From Intestinibaculum porci (GTDB taxonomy: Bacteria > Bacillota_I > Bacilli_A > Erysipelotrichales > Coprobacillaceae): a DNA stretch of 64,000 bases. The position numbers and the translations under genes are program-made. The stretch covers positions 1 through 64,000 of the forward strand of contig NZ_AP019309.1 of NCBI RefSeq assembly GCF_003925875.1, written 5' to 3'. The notes under the pieces are model-generated. The model saw nothing but the letters and a program-made list of their open reading frames with translations. It was not told the DNA's origin and did no database searches. Below are positions 41,867 to 50,353 of the stretch, one piece after another (positions within the stretch are counted from its first letter, which is position 1; every line of letters begins with the position of its first letter).

Positions 41867-42331
41867 ATGAATGATTCAGATATGAATGTCATTATTGGTA
41901 CCTTAATGAGTATTTGGGTTTTCGCTTTAATATTTATCATCTTACAGCTCATTGGGACCTGGAAGATGTATAAGAAAGCAGGAATACCTGGCTGGCATTC
42001 CATTATTCCTATTTTGAATGTTTATGACTGGTATAAGATGGCTGGCTTTGGTATGGCAGGGCGCTTACTAGCCACCATTGGTATGTCCGTAGTGATGGTT
42101 ATTACTATTGGGGCAGCCGCTAGCGGTAATGAAAATGCCATCGCCGGCAGTGCGATGGTCATGGTATTAGTTGGGATTATTGTGGCTATCTTACAGATTA
42201 TGTCTTACTTTAAAGTCGCCTCACGCTTTGGTAAAGGAACCGGAGCAGGGATCTTGTTCCTATTATTTACGCCGATTATGTGTATGATTGCTGGCTTAAG
42301 TTCAAGCTGGAAATATCGTAGAGAACATTAA
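41867..42331 (+). CDS. DUF5684-type small membrane protein
   Basis: A 154-residue protein with four hydrophobic spans. The conserved loop GTWKMYKKAGIPGWHSIIPI, followed by LNVYDWYKMAG, identifies the DUF5684 family, of unknown function, often annotated near signal peptidases. A second ATG at 41882 is possible; the ribosome site (AAGGGAAA) is modest. It is the last backbone gene before the mobile island. Confidence 0.75.
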   Translation: MNDSDMNVIIGTLMSIWVFALIFIILQLIGTWKMYKKAGIPGWHSIIPILNVYDWYKMAGFGMAGRLLATIGMSVVMVITIGAAASGNENAIAGSAMVMVLVGIIVAILQIMSYFKVASRFGKGTGAGILFLLFTPIMCMIAGLSSSWKYRREH

Positions 42332-42685
42332 TGGATGTAATGATTATCTCTTGATTACAATACAATCAATTAATGCTCATGTACGGTAAAGAAGCAAGCA
42401 ACCGAAAACAATAGATAGACCGCCAGCACTACACTATTCCGAACCAAAGACCAAAAGATAAGCATTTTGAGAAAATCTAAACTTTTGGATTTTCCTACAA
42501 TGCCGACTACGGCGGAATCCCTCCCACTCCTTATATATTTCTTTCTGTATACATTGAATTTGTATTTAGTAAAATGCAGACAACACCACGGATCGGCTTT
42601 TGGCTGGACAATTCCAACCAAACACCGCAGCAGACAGTAGAAACCATTCTGAACGTTAGGAAGCCGGTATGATTGTTACATATAA
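42332..42685. other. Island left border with a C-terminal gene fragment
   Basis: Mostly non-coding. At about 42572-42670 the plus strand reads MQTTPRIGFWLDNSNQTP, then QQTVETILNVRKPV, and stops at TGA. This resembles the end of a P-loop kinase-like protein of mobile elements, but I cannot name it with certainty. Nothing else is supported. Confidence 0.4.
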
Positions 42686-44145
42686 GGGGAAGAAAAATTT
42701 CTTTTAGATACTGTCAAGCGATTTTGAAAATGTCCTGATTTTTTTAAATTATTAGCACCATATAAATGGGCTCTGATTGAAGAAGAGTATAACTTCCAGC
42801 TATTCTGTCTCCAAGGATGGTCAATTGGTGGTATATACTTCTTCTTTTCTTTTTTCAGCTCTGGTCTTACGTCAAAGTTTTTTGAATATTCTTCCCAGTT
42901 TTCAATTTCACGAATATTGTAAAGCTTATCATTTATATTGGCATAAATTTTGCCATCTAAACACTTAATCACCATGACTTCGGTCCCTTCCTTAAAATAC
43001 ACATCTGCTCCAGTACTAGTCACAATCATATAGTGAAGGTTATGATACTGAAAGCTATGTCCCTTATCAATTTTTCGATTTTCAATAATGGTTAATGCTT
43101 TATTGATTTGTGCTGGCGTCAATTGCTTTTCATACACATTTTTGGTACTATTGAGACGTAGAGCAAACTGATCATTGAACTTCTTAATATAGCTGTGAAG
43201 AAAATGATTAGCCTGTTCTATCGTTGTAATACGAGCGCGTCTTAATTCTACTGGCAACCGTGATTGAAGTGTTTGGTTAACTCGTTCCACGCGGCCTTTA
43301 GCTTGAGCGACGCTCGTTGTTTTTATTTCTATACCAAGCTGATGCGCTGCGTAGGCAAACTGGGTGAAAGTATCCTCGTTGTCTAAAGGCGCATTTTTTC
43401 GTTTATATTCAAATACAGTACGTCTGTCTGTATAAAATAGGGCTGGTATACCTTTGTTCAGAAGGATCTGTGAAACAACGCCATAATAGCCTTTAAGTGT
43501 CTCCTGGTGGTCAAAATAAGCACCAACGATTTCTCCTGTGGCATCGTCGATTGCGACATGCAGATGCCATATATCAGAGCCGTTCCATTTGTAGGAGCTA
43601 GCGTCCATCTGAATCATTTCACCGGCATATTTGCATCTTGGACGTCTTGGGTGAGCTTCAGACTTTTCCACTTTGTAAATCATTTCCTTGATTTTATTCT
43701 TTTCTTTTTCACTTTTTACGCTTTTAAGCTTCATTTTCATCAGCTTCTTATGCTGCTTCTTTGTTTTTTTGCGAGCTTTTGGCGAAAGAATATTTTCCTC
43801 TCTAAGCCACTTATTCACAGTCGTATCACTAATCTTCACACCAAGTTCCTCAAAAACAATCTCAGTATAATGTCTAAAGTTGGTATCGCTGTATTTGTCT
43901 TTATATAAACCAATAATCTGTTTTTTCATTTCGGGAGAAAAAGCAATAGCAGGCTTACGATCTTTGTTCTTGTGCTGGAAAGCAGCCTTTCCTTCTTGCT
44001 TGTACCTAACGATTAATCTGTTCACATTTCTGACAGTGCAATGAAGCTTTAATGCCGCTCTCTTTTTGTTCCCGTTTGTTTCTACTAGCTTTTTAATAAC
44101 TTTGTATTTGTATTCTTCCATATTATTTAACTCAACCTTTCTCAT
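42676..44145 (-). CDS. IS1202-like (ISNCY) transposase, reading through the IS end
   Basis: A 489-residue transposase. The N-terminal helix-turn-helix (KRAALKLHCTVRNVNRLIVR) is followed by a DDE integrase core: QMDASSYKWNG with the first Asp, a second Asp in FYTDRRTVFEY, and the catalytic Glu in AKGRVERVNQTLQ. AGGAGGTATTGC precedes the ATG at 44145. The stop codon lies at 42676-42678, outside the element. The last about 12 residues (SKRNFSSPYM) are encoded by the target repeat and flanking DNA. The IS itself supplies no stop in this frame. Confidence 0.85.
   Translation of the reverse strand: MRKVELNNMEEYKYKVIKKLVETNGNKKRAALKLHCTVRNVNRLIVRYKQEGKAAFQHKNKDRKPAIAFSPEMKKQIIGLYKDKYSDTNFRHYTEIVFEELGVKISDTTVNKWLREENILSPKARKKTKKQHKKLMKMKLKSVKSEKEKNKIKEMIYKVEKSEAHPRRPRCKYAGEMIQMDASSYKWNGSDIWHLHVAIDDATGEIVGAYFDHQETLKGYYGVVSQILLNKGIPALFYTDRRTVFEYKRKNAPLDNEDTFTQFAYAAHQLGIEIKTTSVAQAKGRVERVNQTLQSRLPVELRRARITTIEQANHFLHSYIKKFNDQFALRLNSTKNVYEKQLTPAQINKALTIIENRKIDKGHSFQYHNLHYMIVTSTGADVYFKEGTEVMVIKCLDGKIYANINDKLYNIREIENWEEYSKNFDVRPELKKEKKKYIPPIDHPWRQNSWKLYSSSIRAHLYGANNLKKSGHFQNRLTVSKRNFSSPYM
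42686..42712 (+). repeat. Target-site duplication, left copy
   Basis: The 27 bases from GGGGAAGAAAAATTTCTTTT to AGATACT are identical to 44264-44290 and directly flank the IS. The last T is shared with the first base of the element, giving 26 or 27 bp. Confidence 0.88.
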
Positions 44146-44263
44146 GCAATACCTCCTCGTCTAATAGTAAAGTTAGGAGGATATTTTAACATACTTATTT
44201 GAATCTATCATTCAGGACACTTTCTTTCTTGGTACATAAAGACAATATCATGTTTGACTCACA
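42712..44263 (-). mobile_element. IS1202-like (ISNCY family) insertion sequence
   Basis: About 1.55 kb with ends 5'-TGTCAAGCG and GACTCACA-3' (TGT...ACA). The motif TGTCCTGA occurs inverted near both ends. It holds one transposase gene on the minus strand and is flanked by 26-27 bp direct repeats. IS1202-group elements are known for long target duplications of about this size, which supports the boundaries. It landed immediately upstream of the tet(W) -35 hexamer without disrupting the promoter. Confidence 0.82.
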
Positions 44264-44290
44264 GGGGAAGAAAAATTTCTTTTAGATACT
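44264..44290 (+). repeat. Target-site duplication, right copy
   Basis: Exact copy of 42686-42712. It abuts the right IS end; its last base is the first T of the tet(W) -35 hexamer. Confidence 0.88.
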
Positions 44291-44318
44291 TGTTTTCCTA
44301 AAACTGATGTGGTATAAT
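44290..44318 (+). promoter_or_regulatory. tet(W) promoter
   Basis: TTGTTT at 44290-44295, a 17-bp spacer and TATAAT at 44313-44318. The -10 lies inside the 42-bp block shared with yaaA (44310-44351). Confidence 0.75.
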
Positions 44319-44351
44319 AAGACTATATGATAAAAGGAGAAATAAATATGC
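44310..44351 (+). repeat. Exact 42-bp copy of the yaaA promoter/RBS block
   Basis: Identical to 3074-3115, covering the -10, ribosome site and ATG. Here the ATG starts the tet(W) leader peptide instead of YaaA. Confidence 0.9.
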
Positions 44352-44371
44352 GGCAAGGTATTCTTAAATAA
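44348..44371 (+). CDS. tet(W) leader peptide
   Basis: ATG at 44348 follows AAAGGAG and reads MRQGILK then TAA. The same short peptide start precedes the tet(M) family of ribosome-protection genes, where translation or stalling on the leader sets transcription attenuation. Confidence 0.65.
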   Translation: MRQGILK

Positions 44372-44585
44372 AACTATAATCAAATAGTGGGAACAAAGGA
44401 TTATGATAGTCCCTTTTGTAGGGGCTTAGTTTTTTGTACCCAATTTAAGAATACTTTTGCCTTATCAATTTTGACATATCCCCAAAAACAGCACTCACAA
44501 ACAGGTGTATGCTGTATATGTGTATGTCCGCAAATTATCATCCCCAGTGGTAAAAGTATTTTACTGCTGGGGATTTTTATGCCCT
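44352..44585 (+). promoter_or_regulatory. tet(W) transcription attenuator
   Basis: GGTATTCTTAAAT in the leader (about 44356-44368) can pair with ATTTAAGAATACT at about 44443-44455. Further down, ATCCCCAGTGGTAAAA / TTTTACTGCTGGGGAT (44540-44573) is a strong terminator stem followed by TTTTT. The arrangement matches the tet(M)-type attenuator, in which tetracycline-slowed translation allows read-through into the resistance gene. Confidence 0.75.
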
Positions 44586-44604
44586 TCGGGGCAGTAAAGG
44601 GAGG

Positions 44605-44652
44605 ACAATCACATGAAAATAATCAATAACAATCACATGAAAATAATCAATA
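44605..44652 (+). repeat. 24-bp exact tandem duplication over the tet(W) start codon
   Basis: The unit ACAATCACATGAAAATAATC followed by AATA occurs twice, at 44605-44628 and 44629-44652. It duplicates the start codon and the first codons. Only the first copy has the GGGAGG ribosome site at the right distance. Confidence 0.95.
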
Positions 44653-46556
44653 TTGGAATTCTTGCCCATGTAGACGCTGGAAAGACGACCTTGACGGAGA
44701 GCCTGCTATATGCCAGCGGAGCCATTTCAGAACCGGGGAGCGTCGAAAAAGGGACAACGAGGACGGACAGCATGTTTTTGGAGCGGCAGCGTGGGATTAC
44801 CATTCAAGCGGCAGTCACTTCCTTCCAGTGGCACAGATGTAAAGTCAACATTGTGGATACGCCCGGCCACATGGATTTTTTGGCGGAGGTGTACCGCTCT
44901 TTGGCTGTTTTAGATGGGGCCATCTTGGTGATCTCCGCTAAAGATGGCGTGCAGGCCCAGACCCGTATTCTGTTCCATGCCCTGCGGAAAATGAGCATTC
45001 CCACCGTTATCTTTATCAACAAGATCGACCAGGCTGGCGTTGATTTGCAGAGCGTGGTTCAGTCTGTTCGGGATAAGCTCTCCGCCGATATTATCATCAA
45101 GCAGACGGTGTCGCTGTCCCCGGAAATAGTCCTGGAGGAAAATACCGACATAGAAGCATGGGATGCGGTCATCGAAAATAACGATAAATTATTGGAAAAG
45201 TATATCGCAGGAGAACCAATCAGCCGGGAAAAACTTGTGCGGGAGGAACAGCGGCGGGTTCAAGACGCCTCCCTGTTCCCGGTCTATTATGGCAGCGCCA
45301 AAAAGGGCCTTGGCATTCAACCGTTGATGGATGCGGTGACAGGGCTGTTCCAACCGATTGGGGAACAGGGGAGCGCCGCCCTATGCGGCAGCGTTTTCAA
45401 GGTGGAGTATACAGATTGCGGCCAGCGGCGTGTCTATCTACGGCTATACAGCGGAACGCTGCGCCTGCGGGATACGGTGGCCCTGGCCGGGAGAGAAAAG
45501 CTGAAAATCACAGAGATGCGTATTCCATCCAAAGGGGAAATTGTTCGGACAGACACCGCTTATCCGGGTGAAATTGTTATCCTTCCCAGCGACAGCGTGA
45601 GGTTAAACGATGTATTAGGGGACCCAACCCGGCTCCCTCGTAAAAGGTGGCGTGAGGACCCCCTCCCCATGCTGCGGACGTCGATTGCGCCGAAAACGGC
45701 AGCGCAAAGAGAACGGCTGCTGGACGCTCTTACGCAACTTGCGGATACTGACCCGCTTTTGCGCTGCGAGGTGGATTCCATCACCCATGAGATCATTCTT
45801 TCTTTTTTGGGCCGGGTGCAGTTGGAGGTTGTTTCCGCTTTGCTGTCGGAAAAATACAAGCTTGAAACAGTGGTAAAGGAACCCACCGTCATTTATATGG
45901 AGCGGCCGCTCAAAGCAGCCAGCCACACCATCCATATCGAGGTGCCGCCCAACCCGTTTTGGGCATCCATCGGACTGTCTGTTACACCACTCCCGCTTGG
46001 CTCCGGTGTACAATACGAGAGCCGGGTTTCGCTGGGATACTTGAACCAGAGTTTTCAAAACGCTGTCAGGGATGGTATCCGTTACGGGCTGGAGCAGGGC
46101 TTGTTCGGCTGGAACGTAACGGACTGTAAGATTTGCTTTGAATACGGGCTTTATTACAGTCCGGTCAGCACGCCGGCGGACTTCCGCTCATTGGCCCCGA
46201 TTGTATTGGAACAGGCATTGAAGGAATCAGGGACGCAACTGCTGGAACCTTATCTCTCCTTCACCCTCTATGCGCCCCAGGAATATCTTTCCAGGGCTTA
46301 TCATGATGCACCGAAATACTGTGCCACCATCGAAACGGTCCAGGTAAAAAAGGATGAAGTTGTCTTTACTGGCGAGATTCCCGCCCGCTGTATACAGGCA
46401 TACCGTACTGATCTGGCCTTTTACACCAACGGGCAGAGCGTATGCCTTACAGAACTGAAAGGGTATCAGGCCGCTGTCGGCAAGCCAGTCATCCAGCCCC
46501 GCCGTCCAAACAGCCGCCTGGACAAGGTGCGCTATATGTTTCAGAAGATAATGTAA
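44613..46556 (+). CDS. tet(W): Tetracycline resistance ribosomal protection protein Tet(W)
   Basis: An EF-G-like GTPase that dislodges tetracycline from the ribosome. The G domain is intact: [10 protein letters not shown] (G1), RGIT (G2), DTPGH (G3), NKID (G4). The sequence matches Tet(W) closely as I recall it ([34 protein letters not shown]). Tet(W) normally has 639 residues and starts [13 protein letters not shown]. This copy has 647, with eight extra (MKIINNNH) from a 24-bp tandem duplication. The second ATG at 44637 lacks a spaced ribosome site, so the longer protein is probably made. GC content is clearly above the backbone. Confidence 0.95.
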   Translation: MKIINNNHMKIINIGILAHVDAGKTTLTESLLYASGAISEPGSVEKGTTRTDSMFLERQRGITIQAAVTSFQWHRCKVNIVDTPGHMDFLAEVYRSLAVLDGAILVISAKDGVQAQTRILFHALRKMSIPTVIFINKIDQAGVDLQSVVQSVRDKLSADIIIKQTVSLSPEIVLEENTDIEAWDAVIENNDKLLEKYIAGEPISREKLVREEQRRVQDASLFPVYYGSAKKGLGIQPLMDAVTGLFQPIGEQGSAALCGSVFKVEYTDCGQRRVYLRLYSGTLRLRDTVALAGREKLKITEMRIPSKGEIVRTDTAYPGEIVILPSDSVRLNDVLGDPTRLPRKRWREDPLPMLRTSIAPKTAAQRERLLDALTQLADTDPLLRCEVDSITHEIILSFLGRVQLEVVSALLSEKYKLETVVKEPTVIYMERPLKAASHTIHIEVPPNPFWASIGLSVTPLPLGSGVQYESRVSLGYLNQSFQNAVRDGIRYGLEQGLFGWNVTDCKICFEYGLYYSPVSTPADFRSLAPIVLEQALKESGTQLLEPYLSFTLYAPQEYLSRAYHDAPKYCATIETVQVKKDEVVFTGEIPARCIQAYRTDLAFYTNGQSVCLTELKGYQAAVGKPVIQPRRPNSRLDKVRYMFQKIM

Positions 46557-46583
46557 CGTCTTGCGCAATGCAAGCGTGTATTG

Positions 46584-46678
46584 CGTCACTTTATAGTAAT
46601 ATGGTTTTTAAATAATAACGCACTTTATAATAGGTTGGTCAGACCAGAATTCCTGAACAATTTTTTTATAAAGTGCGG
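46584..46678. repeat. Transposon left-end motif copies (L1-L3)
   Basis: Three copies of the 12-bp motif (consensus near WATAAWDTGMBG). L1 is at 46584-46595 and L2 at 46618-46629, both on the minus strand. L3 is at 46667-46678 on the plus strand (TATAAAGTGCGG). L1 is identical, inverted, to right copy R2 (TATAAAGTGACG). The opposite orientation to the right-end array fits paired transposon ends. Confidence 0.75.
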
Positions 46679-46745
46679 TTTTGATTCAAATTATTTTATG
46701 TATATGAGATTATGATGGTGATGATGTACCATATTTAAGAAAGGA

Positions 46746-46787
46746 AAAGAGAGAACCCACAACCTCTACATCATCAGTTCTCTCTTT
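46746..46787 (+). promoter_or_regulatory. Perfect hairpin before the DUF6431 gene
   Basis: AAAGAGAGAAC / GTTCTCTCTTT, an 11-bp perfect stem with a 20-nt loop, ends 12 nt before the ATG at 46800. No ribosome site is visible before that ATG, so the hairpin occupies the place where translation control would act. Confidence 0.6.
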
Positions 46788-46799
46788 CACTACAATTTC

Positions 46800-47591
46800 A
46801 TGACAATTCACTTAGTATCCGAAATCAAGAAAAACTCGAATGTTTCCAAAAAAATTAATGATGATATTAACTTTATTGCGATCTCTGATAATGAATTTTA
46901 CTGGTATCTGGATTCTATGCGAAACATGAATATTGATGACTATGAAATCACTCAAGATTCCTACTTTGAAATGGTTGAGGAGATTGATATCAATTTAGTG
47001 CAGTGCCCATATTGCGAACATATTGGTGTCCTCGAACATACTGAAATGACATATGAACGTTCAGTTATTAATACGGTTGAAGAACTGGATAATCCGTTAA
47101 ATATTGAACTTGTTGTGGTGTATTGCCAAAACTGTAATACTTATCACGCTATTATTCCTTGGGGCTTTATTCCTTTTACATCCTTTACTTACCGTTTTGT
47201 GCTTGATGCCCTCTACAGCTACTATTTCAAAAATGACGAAAACAAGAAAAGAACAGCTGAAGAAATGTGCATTGCCAGATCAACCCTCCATAACTGGATT
47301 AAAAGATTTGAATCCGAGTCCGGCTCTGTTGCCTCGCTGCATGATATGAAGAAAAGAATTTCTGATGTTTTTAACGAAACCGCTAATGCCCTTTCTGGGA
47401 CTGATCCTGATCAAATAAGAAGACAGCTATTAGAACGCCTTGCTAAATACAGGGCGTTTTTATCTGCTTTTCTGGGATGCAAGCTGGCGGCTGAGGACAA
47501 GCCGTTTCTGATCCCAGCTAGAACAAAGGCTGACAAAAATAATTTACATGTCAAAAAGTTCACATTTGGAAAGCTGCTCACCCTTATGTAA
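46800..47591 (+). CDS. DUF6431 zinc-ribbon/HTH protein of the transposon
   Basis: A 263-residue protein with two cysteine pairs (CPYCEH near residue 74, CQNCNTYH near residue 109) forming a zinc ribbon. A helix-turn-helix (RTAEEMCIARSTLHNWIKRF) near residue 150 follows. This matches the DUF6431 family, which I know only from such contexts. The ATG has no clear Shine-Dalgarno and lies directly after a perfect hairpin. A role in binding the end repeats or regulating transposition is inference from position. Confidence 0.7.
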   Translation: MTIHLVSEIKKNSNVSKKINDDINFIAISDNEFYWYLDSMRNMNIDDYEITQDSYFEMVEEIDINLVQCPYCEHIGVLEHTEMTYERSVINTVEELDNPLNIELVVVYCQNCNTYHAIIPWGFIPFTSFTYRFVLDALYSYYFKNDENKKRTAEEMCIARSTLHNWIKRFESESGSVASLHDMKKRISDVFNETANALSGTDPDQIRRQLLERLAKYRAFLSAFLGCKLAAEDKPFLIPARTKADKNNLHVKKFTFGKLLTLM

Positions 47592-47675
47592 AAATAATAT
47601 TGACATTTAAGGTCCCTGGCGTCGATGGTATCATGAAGATGAAAAGAAGAATAAGGAGAAAGGAGCAGAAAAAAA

Positions 47676-48938
47676 GTGAAATACGAAGACAGAGAAAAGA
47701 TTGCTCTCTGGAAATTTGGGTATATTGCACCGGCTTATAATAATACTCACAGTTTCAGCTCCAATGCGGCCTATTTTAAGTCGCTGGAGGGCAAGAGCTT
47801 AAGAAACCCTGTCACTAATTCCGTACGAACGTACCACAAAGGAACCTTTGAAAACTGGCTCTCCCTTTACCGCAGATTTGGAATTGAGGGCCTGATGCCC
47901 GGGCAGCGGTCTGATGCAGGTACTTTCAGAGTGCTGAGTGATGATGCACAGCGGTTTATTATTGAACAGATTGAAAAATATCCCCGTATTCTTAACACAA
48001 TTGTCAGAAAAAGACTGATTGAAAACAAACTGATTGATGATTTAACATCGCAGTCCACTATTGATCGCTTTGTGAAAGGCTATCATGAGAAATGCCCTAA
48101 GAAGGATGAATATCATGACGGCAAGGACAGAAAGGCTTTTGAGTTCGAATTCGCTAATCAGATGTGGCAGGCTGATACCACTTATCTTAGTAAGATTGAC
48201 GGGCGTCAGACTTATCTGATGATGATTATCGATGATGCCTCTAGAATGCCTGTTGGCTTTGAGGTATTCTTCGCGGATAGTGGCGTTAATTTCCAGAAGG
48301 TGCTTAAAAATGCCGTAAAGACCTATGGCATTCCGTCCATGCTTCTTGTTGATAATGGAACACCATATTCTAATCATCAGCTTCAGATGATTTGCGCGAG
48401 ACTTGGCATTCAGCTTATTCATGCGCCTGTCCGTGACGGTGCAGCCAAGGGTAAAATTGAAAAATCATTTAGCACGCTGAAGAATTCCATCTATTACTGC
48501 GAGGACTGGAGTCAGTACAAGAGTCTGGAAGATATCAATTTAAGAGTCAACGAGTATATCTATACCGATTATAACACAAAATCCCATGGAACCACTGAAA
48601 CAGATAATGAAGGAAATCTTCTTAATGCGCGTGAAAGATATTTGAGGGATGCAGATCGCTTCATTTATAAGGACGAGGATGAAATTGATCAGATCTTCCT
48701 TCATCGGTATAAAAGAAAGGTGCGCACTGATGCAACTATCCGATACGATAATATCTTTTACGAAGTGCCTATGGAATATATTGGTGAATCAGTAACGCTT
48801 ATCATTGATCCTATTGATTTATCTAAGGCATGGATTAAGAGCGCAGAAGGAGCAGCGCTGCTTCCCGTCAGCGTTCTTGACCGCAAGGCCAACCGCAAAG
48901 TAAAGCGTCGTCAGCACATTAAGATTGGAGGTGAATAG
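47676..48938 (+). CDS. DDE (rve) transposase, TniA/Tn552/Mu-like
   Basis: A 420-residue transposase. The integrase core carries the DDE triad: Asp in WQADTTYLSK, Asp in LLVDNGTPYSN and Glu in KGKIEKSFSTLK, with 35 residues between the second Asp and the Glu. N-terminal winged/HTH domains and a C-terminal beta-barrel (Mu_transpos_C-like) complete it. It starts with GTG after AAGGAG. It overlaps the AAA ATPase gene by 14 nt, the TniA-TniB arrangement. Confidence 0.85.
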   Translation: MKYEDREKIALWKFGYIAPAYNNTHSFSSNAAYFKSLEGKSLRNPVTNSVRTYHKGTFENWLSLYRRFGIEGLMPGQRSDAGTFRVLSDDAQRFIIEQIEKYPRILNTIVRKRLIENKLIDDLTSQSTIDRFVKGYHEKCPKKDEYHDGKDRKAFEFEFANQMWQADTTYLSKIDGRQTYLMMIIDDASRMPVGFEVFFADSGVNFQKVLKNAVKTYGIPSMLLVDNGTPYSNHQLQMICARLGIQLIHAPVRDGAAKGKIEKSFSTLKNSIYYCEDWSQYKSLEDINLRVNEYIYTDYNTKSHGTTETDNEGNLLNARERYLRDADRFIYKDEDEIDQIFLHRYKRKVRTDATIRYDNIFYEVPMEYIGESVTLIIDPIDLSKAWIKSAEGAALLPVSVLDRKANRKVKRRQHIKIGGE

Positions 48939-49749
48939 TGCTATGGATGTGAAGACTTTCTACGGATTTAGTAAAATGCCTTTTCGGAAGGAGACAACAT
49001 ACACTAAACCATTTGAATCCGAGGATGTTGCGAATATGACAGACAGGCTCAAATATCTGAAAACAATTAAAGGAATTGGCGTCTTCACTGGTCCGCCCGG
49101 TTCCGGAAAAACATCAATTGTAAGGGATTATGTAAACAAGCTTAACCGATCGCTGTACCATGTTATCTATATTGCCATGACGACAGTAACGGCTACTGAA
49201 TTTCTTAGACAGGTTGCCTATGGGCTGGGGCTGGAGCCAAAAAACCGCAAGTGTGATCTTTTTAAGCAGATTCACGAGACTATTGAGAGCCTTTCAGTTG
49301 ACCGCAAAGTAACACCTGTATTGATTCTGGATGAAGCACAGTATTTACACAATGCGATTCTTCATGACATTAAGATGCTTCTGAATTTTGACTTTGACTC
49401 CAAGAACAGAATGATTCTTATTTTCGTTGGAGAATCAGGTTTTAACGGTATTCTTGGCAAGAGAGTGCATGATGCCCTCAGACAGCGCGTTGTGATTAAT
49501 TATGATATGCAGGGGCTTCAGAAAAAGGAGGCCGAAGCCTATGTAAAGCACTGTCTCAAGGAATGCGGCTGCCGCGAGCCAGTCTTTTCTCCTGAAGCTA
49601 TTAACGCCGCCTGGGAGATCGGAAACGGCTCCGTAAGACGAATGAACAATATTCTTGAAAAGGCCCTTATTGAGGGCGCAAATCGCAAAGAAAAGCCTAT
49701 TGGAACAGATACGATTCTGATGGCACAGCAGGAGGTTGAACTGGGATGA
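48925..49749 (+). CDS. AAA ATPase, TniB/ExeA-like transposition partner
   Basis: A 274-residue AAA+ protein. Walker A is GPPGSGKTS near residue 53 and Walker B is VLILDEAQYL near residue 135. A GVFTGPPGSGKT context and FLRQVAYGLG match the ExeA/TniB/MuB family, which binds target DNA and activates the DDE transposase. An ATG a few codons downstream (48943) gives the usual MDVKTFYGFSKMPF start. It is translationally coupled to genes on both sides. Confidence 0.82.
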   Translation: MEVNSAMDVKTFYGFSKMPFRKETTYTKPFESEDVANMTDRLKYLKTIKGIGVFTGPPGSGKTSIVRDYVNKLNRSLYHVIYIAMTTVTATEFLRQVAYGLGLEPKNRKCDLFKQIHETIESLSVDRKVTPVLILDEAQYLHNAILHDIKMLLNFDFDSKNRMILIFVGESGFNGILGKRVHDALRQRVVINYDMQGLQKKEAEAYVKHCLKECGCREPVFSPEAINAAWEIGNGSVRRMNNILEKALIEGANRKEKPIGTDTILMAQQEVELG

Positions 49750-50024
49750 TTAAAACACTTGATGAAATTATCTATTACCCTTCAACCAGGAAAGTAATTA
49801 CTGAGGAGCTTCGTTCAGCGATTGGCCTTTATCAGAAGCACGGCATGACTAATGATCAGTTCTACTTTCTGATTGATCATTATGTTCAGAATTTCTCCTA
49901 TCTGCTGTTCAGTGACGATTATGAAATTCATAATACGATCAAGTCACATCTTGGAAGCAGAAATGTCAGAATGCTGGAAGCTGTTATTTCTGAGATTAAA
50001 AAAACAAGAGAGGAGAAAGCATAG
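49746..50024 (+). CDS. Small helical protein of the transposon (92 residues)
   Basis: It starts in an ATGA overlap with the ATPase gene. The sequence (MIKTLDEIIYYPSTRKVITE onward) is predicted helical, with a Lys/Arg/Glu-rich end. No domain is recognised. In related transposons the third position often holds a target-site-selection protein (TniQ), but this is far shorter and has no zinc motif, so that role is not claimed. The coupling argues it belongs to the transposition operon. Confidence 0.6.
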   Translation: MIKTLDEIIYYPSTRKVITEELRSAIGLYQKHGMTNDQFYFLIDHYVQNFSYLLFSDDYEIHNTIKSHLGSRNVRMLEAVISEIKKTREEKA

Positions 50025-50025
50025 C

Positions 50026-50325
50026 ATGAGTAATAAAATTAAAGAAATCAATAAAAAGATGAGATCTCTTCAGCAGAGTGTTGATCAGATTAGCAGTCTT
50101 GTCAAAGATACTAAGAGTATGACATATGCTGTTCATGATGAAGTATGCTATATTGATGAGCTTTGCGTCGTGCTTCGGGATATGCAGATCCAGATTGAAA
50201 GACTCGAAGGAAAGGTTGACTACCTTTATAAATCCGAAAGAGCCAAGAACACCATCATGTCATCTCTCGATGATATTGATGAGGAAATGGTAGAAAACAT
50301 GTTCAATGAGGACTGCTGGTTCTAA
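50026..50325 (+). CDS. Small coiled-coil protein of the transposon (99 residues)
   Basis: ATG 50026 follows AGAGGAGAAAGC, one base after the previous stop. The protein is a near-continuous helix with heptads (IKEINKKMRSLQQSVDQI and LRDMQIQIERLEGKVDYLY) and an acidic end (DDIDEEMVENMF). No family is recognised. It is the last gene before the repeat-rich right end. Confidence 0.6.
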   Translation: MSNKIKEINKKMRSLQQSVDQISSLVKDTKSMTYAVHDEVCYIDELCVVLRDMQIQIERLEGKVDYLYKSERAKNTIMSSLDDIDEEMVENMFNEDCWF

Positions 50326-50353
50326 ATAAAGCTTAATCTATTCCAGCATAGGA

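Noticed and set aside
42370-42621. 83-codon minus-strand frame at the island border
   Set aside because: No recognisable domain or ribosome site, and it overlaps a more convincing plus-strand gene fragment.
43507-43908. 133-codon plus-strand frame
   Set aside because: Antisense to the IS1202-like transposase, with no ribosome site.
45560-46058. Minus-strand frames of 110-147 codons
   Set aside because: Antisense shadows of tet(W) caused by its high GC content.
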